In this document: in pieces, positions 60,244 to 64,000 of the stretch
Layout of the letters: each line of letters begins with the position of its first letter
Position numbering within the stretch: the stretch's first letter is position 1
Assembly: GCA_963678705.1 (NCBI GenBank)
Contig: OY783206.1
Span: 16,503,807-16,567,806 of the forward strand
Length of the DNA stretch: 64,000 nt
Direction of reading: 5' to 3'
DNA from: Panorpa germanica
Lineage: Eukaryota; Arthropoda; Insecta; Mecoptera; Panorpidae
Position numbers and translations under genes: made by a program
The notes under the pieces: generated by a model
Database searches by the model: none
The model's input: the letters and a program-made list of their open reading frames with translations, nothing else
What the model was told of the DNA's origin: nothing

Positions 60244-60949
60244 CTAGAGTTTACCCCCGTCAAAGCGACGTCTTTTTAGTGTGTATGATTTGAATTCAAT
60301 AAAATAATTCGTAATTTCATTTCAAATTTTGTTCTATTTTCAAATTGAAATATTTAACTCGTTCAACAATAAAATAATATTTAATATAAAAAATATTTTT
60401 TTTTCAACAAAATATAAAATATTTTCAATTTATTCGTTATTTGATCATTATTTTTTTTCAAAATTTGGGATTTTTTTTCGATTTGTATATTATGTATCAA
60501 AGTTAGCTTAGCTTATATACAACATTTCAACTTTCTTGCACAATTTTTACCCGCGGCAAAAACCGCCCCCGTTCACCCAAATAAAATTTTGAATTTTTTT
60601 TTATTAATTAGATACTCAATTATTACACCAAAATCTAAAATTTAAGTTTTTTCCAAAGTTTCCAACTGGGACCCCTTATTTTTTTAACACCTCCTTTTTT
60701 AAGTTTTAAATTTCTAATTTTCAAAATGTCAACTTTCAATCTTTTACGAATTAAAAGTTATTGAGCAAAAAGTAAAAATTTTACTTTTTATTTTTCAAAA
60801 TTATGCGTTTCCAGGAAATGCATTGAAAGTCTTAGAATTTTTTTTTCTACGAAATAAGAAATTTTCACAAACTGCCATTTTCGAGGCACCATACGAATTG
60901 CGTAAACATATAACATATAACTTTACACTTGGAACATTATAATATAGGA
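60244..60949 (-). mobile_element. H-family Helitron-like element, copy 7
   Basis: Minus strand TCCTATATTATAATGTTCC to ...GGGGGTAAACTCTAG|T. Same subfamily as copy 5, and flanking sequence on both sides is shared with copy 5, so both were duplicated together. Confidence 0.78.
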
Positions 60950-60959
60950 GGATTATATA

Positions 60960-61035
60960 TCTAATATTCTCTTTCTTCTTACTTCCGCCATCCATCCTCC
61001 TCCTTCACTCTTCCTTGCAATATCTCTTCTAAACT
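60960..61035 (-). repeat. LINE tail scrap inside R-family copy 2
   Basis: CTTCCGCCATCCATCCTCCT, then TCACTCTTCCTTGCAATATC is the complement of the LINE tail seen at 46556-46620 and near 50740. Confidence 0.45.
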
Positions 61036-62038
61036 AATTGCATGTTCCACCTACTCTTAGTTCCGTCGCACACTGCAAGCGTATTTAAGCAAATTTTGAA
61101 CGGACCCTGTAAATGCAATGAACCCTCGCACACTGCAAGCGGCAAAGCCGTCCGAATACGGGCGTTACGTAGCTCTCATACTGGAAGCGTATATCAGCGA
61201 AATTTTAGCAAACGAATACGTAAAAGTTTGCTTTAATAATAAATTATATTAGTGCAAAACAACTCCAATACACAAGTTTGACTTGGTGTACTGTCGTATC
61301 GGTGCGTAGTATGTATGTATTGTAACACAACGCATGCAAAGAACACAGGAGTCGGCTTGCTTTGAGATTCTAGCCATAGAGATATAAGAATAGAGTGCGC
61401 AAGAAGCTGAATACTGCGATAAATGCAAAGAGAGAGATAGTTCTCTGTGTCTGTGAGTACAGTGATTGACTGCCGCGCTAACGAAAATATATCTATACTA
61501 AAGCCTCGTTGCATCAGAGGGAGGGAGGGGTTAATTATTATCCGGACGTTAAAATTTGAAATTTTTGTGGTGAATGAAAAAAATGTTATTTTTAATCTAA
61601 TTTTTTATTTCATGAAAACAAGTTCGGATATTTGTTTATTACATAAATATTTGTTTAGCACAAAAGTATCTAAAAATTAAAAAGTTTGTATTTTTTCTTC
61701 ACAGTTTCTTACACAGTTTAGTTTACACTGTAACTCTTTAAAGGACAGTACTCCACGTTATATTTCGAACAATTTACTGTATGCTGCACTAACTATTATA
61801 AATATTTTTATTTTTATTTTAACTATAGCGTCTGCTTGCTTGTTTACCCTCTACTTCACCGCCAATCAACCAAACCAGCAGCAGCGGTTCGGTTAGGAAG
61901 AGACAGATAGGACACTCGGCAGCTATCTCTCTCGCTTTGCCTTTATCGCTTTCTCTTACACGCGGCCGTACACTTCGCGCACTCTATTCTTATATCTATG
62001 GTTCTAGCTGCTCTATCGAACCGCCGATTTACGTGCTT

Positions 62039-62670
62039 AATAGGCTTGTGCCCTATGTCTTAATTTTTATAAAAGTGTACTATATATTGATAAAGTGGGT
62101 TACTAGAACCCCAAATGTTCAATTATTGTTTAATAACTCCTTATATGTTAAGAGATATTAACAATTAAAAAAGTCGTTTTGTCTCTTTAATTATTAAAGG
62201 GATTCAACGTTGTACAACATTCCAAATGCATGTGACATCACAATCCTTGTGTAAGGTTATTAACCTTACAGATCATAAATTTCTGCTATATGTATTTATA
62301 TATCAAATATTATTTACAGCTATTTCAAGGAACAATAAAATTCCAATGTTATGTCTGCCTTAGCAGGGTTAAATAAATTAAAAACTTATTATTCTTTGAC
62401 TTGACTTGATTATTTGACTACCAACAGCTACGAAACATTACCACAGCACTGATCTACTCAACAAATAACTGACGTTAAAATGCATTTCACGTCATACAAA
62501 TATGGCCGACCATTTCTAGCGCTAAAACTACAATTCAAACTTTTAATTGCTATATCTCCTTCAATATTTAGATATTTAATAAAATAGACACGCCAATACA
62601 CATTTATTAACATCAATTTCAATCAATAATTGAAAAATCAACCACTAAAAAATGAGAACACAAGACCATT
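62039..62670 (+). mobile_element. N-family MITE, full copy, nested in R-family copy 2
   Basis: AATAGGCTTGTGCCCTATGT to AACACAAGACCATT. Removing it rejoins GATTTACGTGCTT and ACGCATGCAGTGTGCGAC. Confidence 0.83.
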
Positions 62671-62694
62671 ACGCATGCAGTGTGCGACAGGGCT

Positions 62695-63540
62695 AGAAGT
62701 ATGCCGGACTAGAGTGCATCTAATCACAAATATTCGGTTTTAAATGGGACAGTCTTATTGTCCCGCAAATAACATCGAGATGCGACGGCATTTAATCAAC
62801 GTACTACCTCACGAATCTAAATTTACATGTGTTTTTTTAAATATTTTTAAATGATTATAAAATTGGTGGGCGTTTATAGCTTCTGTAATAATGTCAATGC
62901 CACTACGATCTGGGGCTTTTTGAGAGTGAGTTTTGATGCTAACCGGCTGGCTGACAAGTTACGAGCCTGACTCACGCAGTGGTTAGTTTCGCCACCTGAT
63001 TGTTGATGAAGTTTAATATTGATAAAAAATATATTATTTATTAGATACTTTCAAATTTAATTAATTACACTTGTGTGTGTGTGTGTCCAACATCTCCAGC
63101 TGTCCAGCGATCCCTTGATGACCTCGTGCTATTTCTCTGGTCTAGTTTCAGCTTTCTTACTGTCAAAACCTACTGTTCGTTACCCGCACTTGCTTGAATC
63201 CGTAAAGTAGCAATTTTTTAACTTATCCGTAGTCCAGTTCATTAGTGAGATAACTGCATACTGTTCGTATTTTGTTTGGTTACATTTATCACTTTTACAT
63301 ATCAAATTTAGATTATGCGGTTATTAGTTACCTCATTAATGAACTGGATGATTTTTTAACTATCCAAAAAAAAACGGTATTTAAAATAGAAATTTCTGTT
63401 ACGACGTTTAATTTTAAACCGTCGTCACGAAGTTAAGTAAGCGATTTTATTTAAATTTGTTCACTACATTTATAATATGTACTTTAATGTATTCCACGGG
63501 ACAGCTGTTAGTAGCATCTGATGTTCAATTACACTTTTAT
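62695..63540. other. Gene-free interval
   Basis: A short GT run near 63070. No exon or repeat recognised. Confidence 0.3.
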
Positions 63541-63552
63541 ACATTTTCTTTT

Positions 63553-64000
63553 TATTTATTTATTTGCCTTGACGTTTATTCGTCTTAGCCACCACCAAAC
63601 ATTTTTTATACATATTTAACATTTTATAATTCTATTTTACATATTTCTTAATATTTAAATAGTTCACTAATTAATTTTGAATCACTTAACAAAAATTTAG
63701 TATTAACAGGAAAAGTTTTAACCACATATAATATTTCACTATTGAACTTTGATCTTTCTAAACTATAATTTATGCATTCAAATATAATATGATCCAAACT
63801 TCCTTCTTCACCACATTGTCATCTATTGTCGGATTTAATATTAATTTTGTACAGGTGAGCTGGAGTTTTGCAATGATTACTTTTGATTCTGATTGTAGCT
63901 GATATAATATTGCGGGGCTCATTTCTGAACCATCTTTTCTTACTTAAATTTGGATGAAACATATAATAATCTCTTCCATTTAATTGACTTTTATTAATGA
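63553..64000 (-). pseudogene. LINE ORF2 C-terminus, 5' part beyond the window edge
   Basis: Minus-strand frame from the window edge to a TAA at 63637: NGRDYYMFHPNLSKKRWFRN, EPRNIISATIRIKSNHCKTP, AHLYKINIKSDNR, then one in-frame TGA, then QCGEEGSLDHIIFECINYS and a hydrophobic tail. The RIxSxHxxxPxHLYKI...CGEEGxLDHIxxEC pattern is the C-terminal zinc motif of insect Jockey/R1-like retrotransposons. A tail of AAATA units follows the stop (around 63553-63570), typical of LINE 3' ends. The TGA suggests an inactive copy. Confidence 0.75.

Larger units (their letters stand above)
60229..62694 (-). repeat. R-family repeat, copy 2, inverted relative to 46.0-47.4 kb
   Basis: Contains H-family copy 7, a LINE tail scrap, CGCACACTGCAAGCG motifs at about 61067 and 61124, inverted internal arms (TAGAGATATAAGAATAGAGTG near 61376 and its mirror near 61985), an N-family MITE at 62039-62670, and the terminus GCAGTGTGCGACAGGGC at about 62678. 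Confidence 0.55.

Noticed and set aside
47000..60550. Similar open frames starting MFYFQIEIFNSFNNKIIF at about 47.0-47.3 kb (minus strand) and 60.3-60.5 kb (plus strand)
   Set aside because: Antisense translation of the AT-rich H-family Helitron-like element.
1..64000. CRISPR arrays, rRNA, tRNA or bacterial operon features
   Set aside because: None seen; the spliced genes, LTR elements and MITEs are those of an insect nuclear genome.

Overview
This is an AT-rich eukaryotic nuclear window, almost certainly from an insect. The two confident host genes are spliced, CYP2-clan cytochrome P450s of the insect ecdysteroid pathway. CYP306A1 (phantom, ecdysteroid 25-hydroxylase) lies on the + strand at about 6.5-15.1 kb. 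CYP18A1 (ecdysteroid 26-hydroxylase/oxidase) lies on the - strand at 20.7-16.0 kb. They are convergent, with about 0.94 kb between their stop codons. One makes the moulting hormone and the other inactivates it, and the two are known as neighbours in many insect genomes. Exon-intron borders can be read for every coding exon except the short first exon of CYP306A1. The insect order cannot be fixed from sequence alone. The LINE C-terminal fragments look like those common in Hymenoptera, but that is a weak hint.

Layout. 0-6.5 kb: gene-free, with MITEs (TIR elements at 2.5-2.7 and 2.7-3.3 kb, a TTAA-flanked element at 1.05-1.79 kb, a TTAA-flanked foldback at 4.9-5.5 kb, an AATGGGCTTGTG-type MITE at 5.6-6.2 kb). 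6.5-20.7 kb: the P450 pair; the large CYP306A1 intron is filled with Helitron-like elements and a mariner-derived MITE. 20.7-30.7 kb: mostly gene-free, with two Helitron-like copies and several MITEs. 30.8-37.3 kb: a Ty3/gypsy LTR retrotransposon with near-identical LTRs and a decayed gag-pol. Its integrase region is split by a Ty1/copia-type element present as LTR-internal-LTR-internal-LTR. 37.3-64 kb: a dense repeat field with LINE fragments, a tandem Helitron dimer, TTAA MITEs, an internally deleted hAT, a large inverted repeat pair (46.0-47.4 versus 60.2-62.7 kb) and a LINE C-terminus running off the window end.

The most unusual observation is inside the copia-type element. Most of its coding region has been replaced by two pieces of a host prominin (CD133-like) gene: the first transmembrane region in antisense, and the C-terminal region with its stop codon in sense, followed by a remnant of copia RNase H. 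The 889-bp unit is tandemly repeated and a 5-bp target duplication flanks the whole array. This looks like host-gene capture by an LTR retrotransposon.

Several insertions can be proved from inside the window because a related repeat copy preserves the empty site: the TTAA MITE at 42.3 kb, the mini-Helitron at 55.8 kb, the mariner MITE at 8.6 kb and the hAT at 53.1 kb. No tRNA, rRNA or CRISPR array was recognised. Repeat-family comparisons were made by eye, so ends marked approximate should be treated as such.
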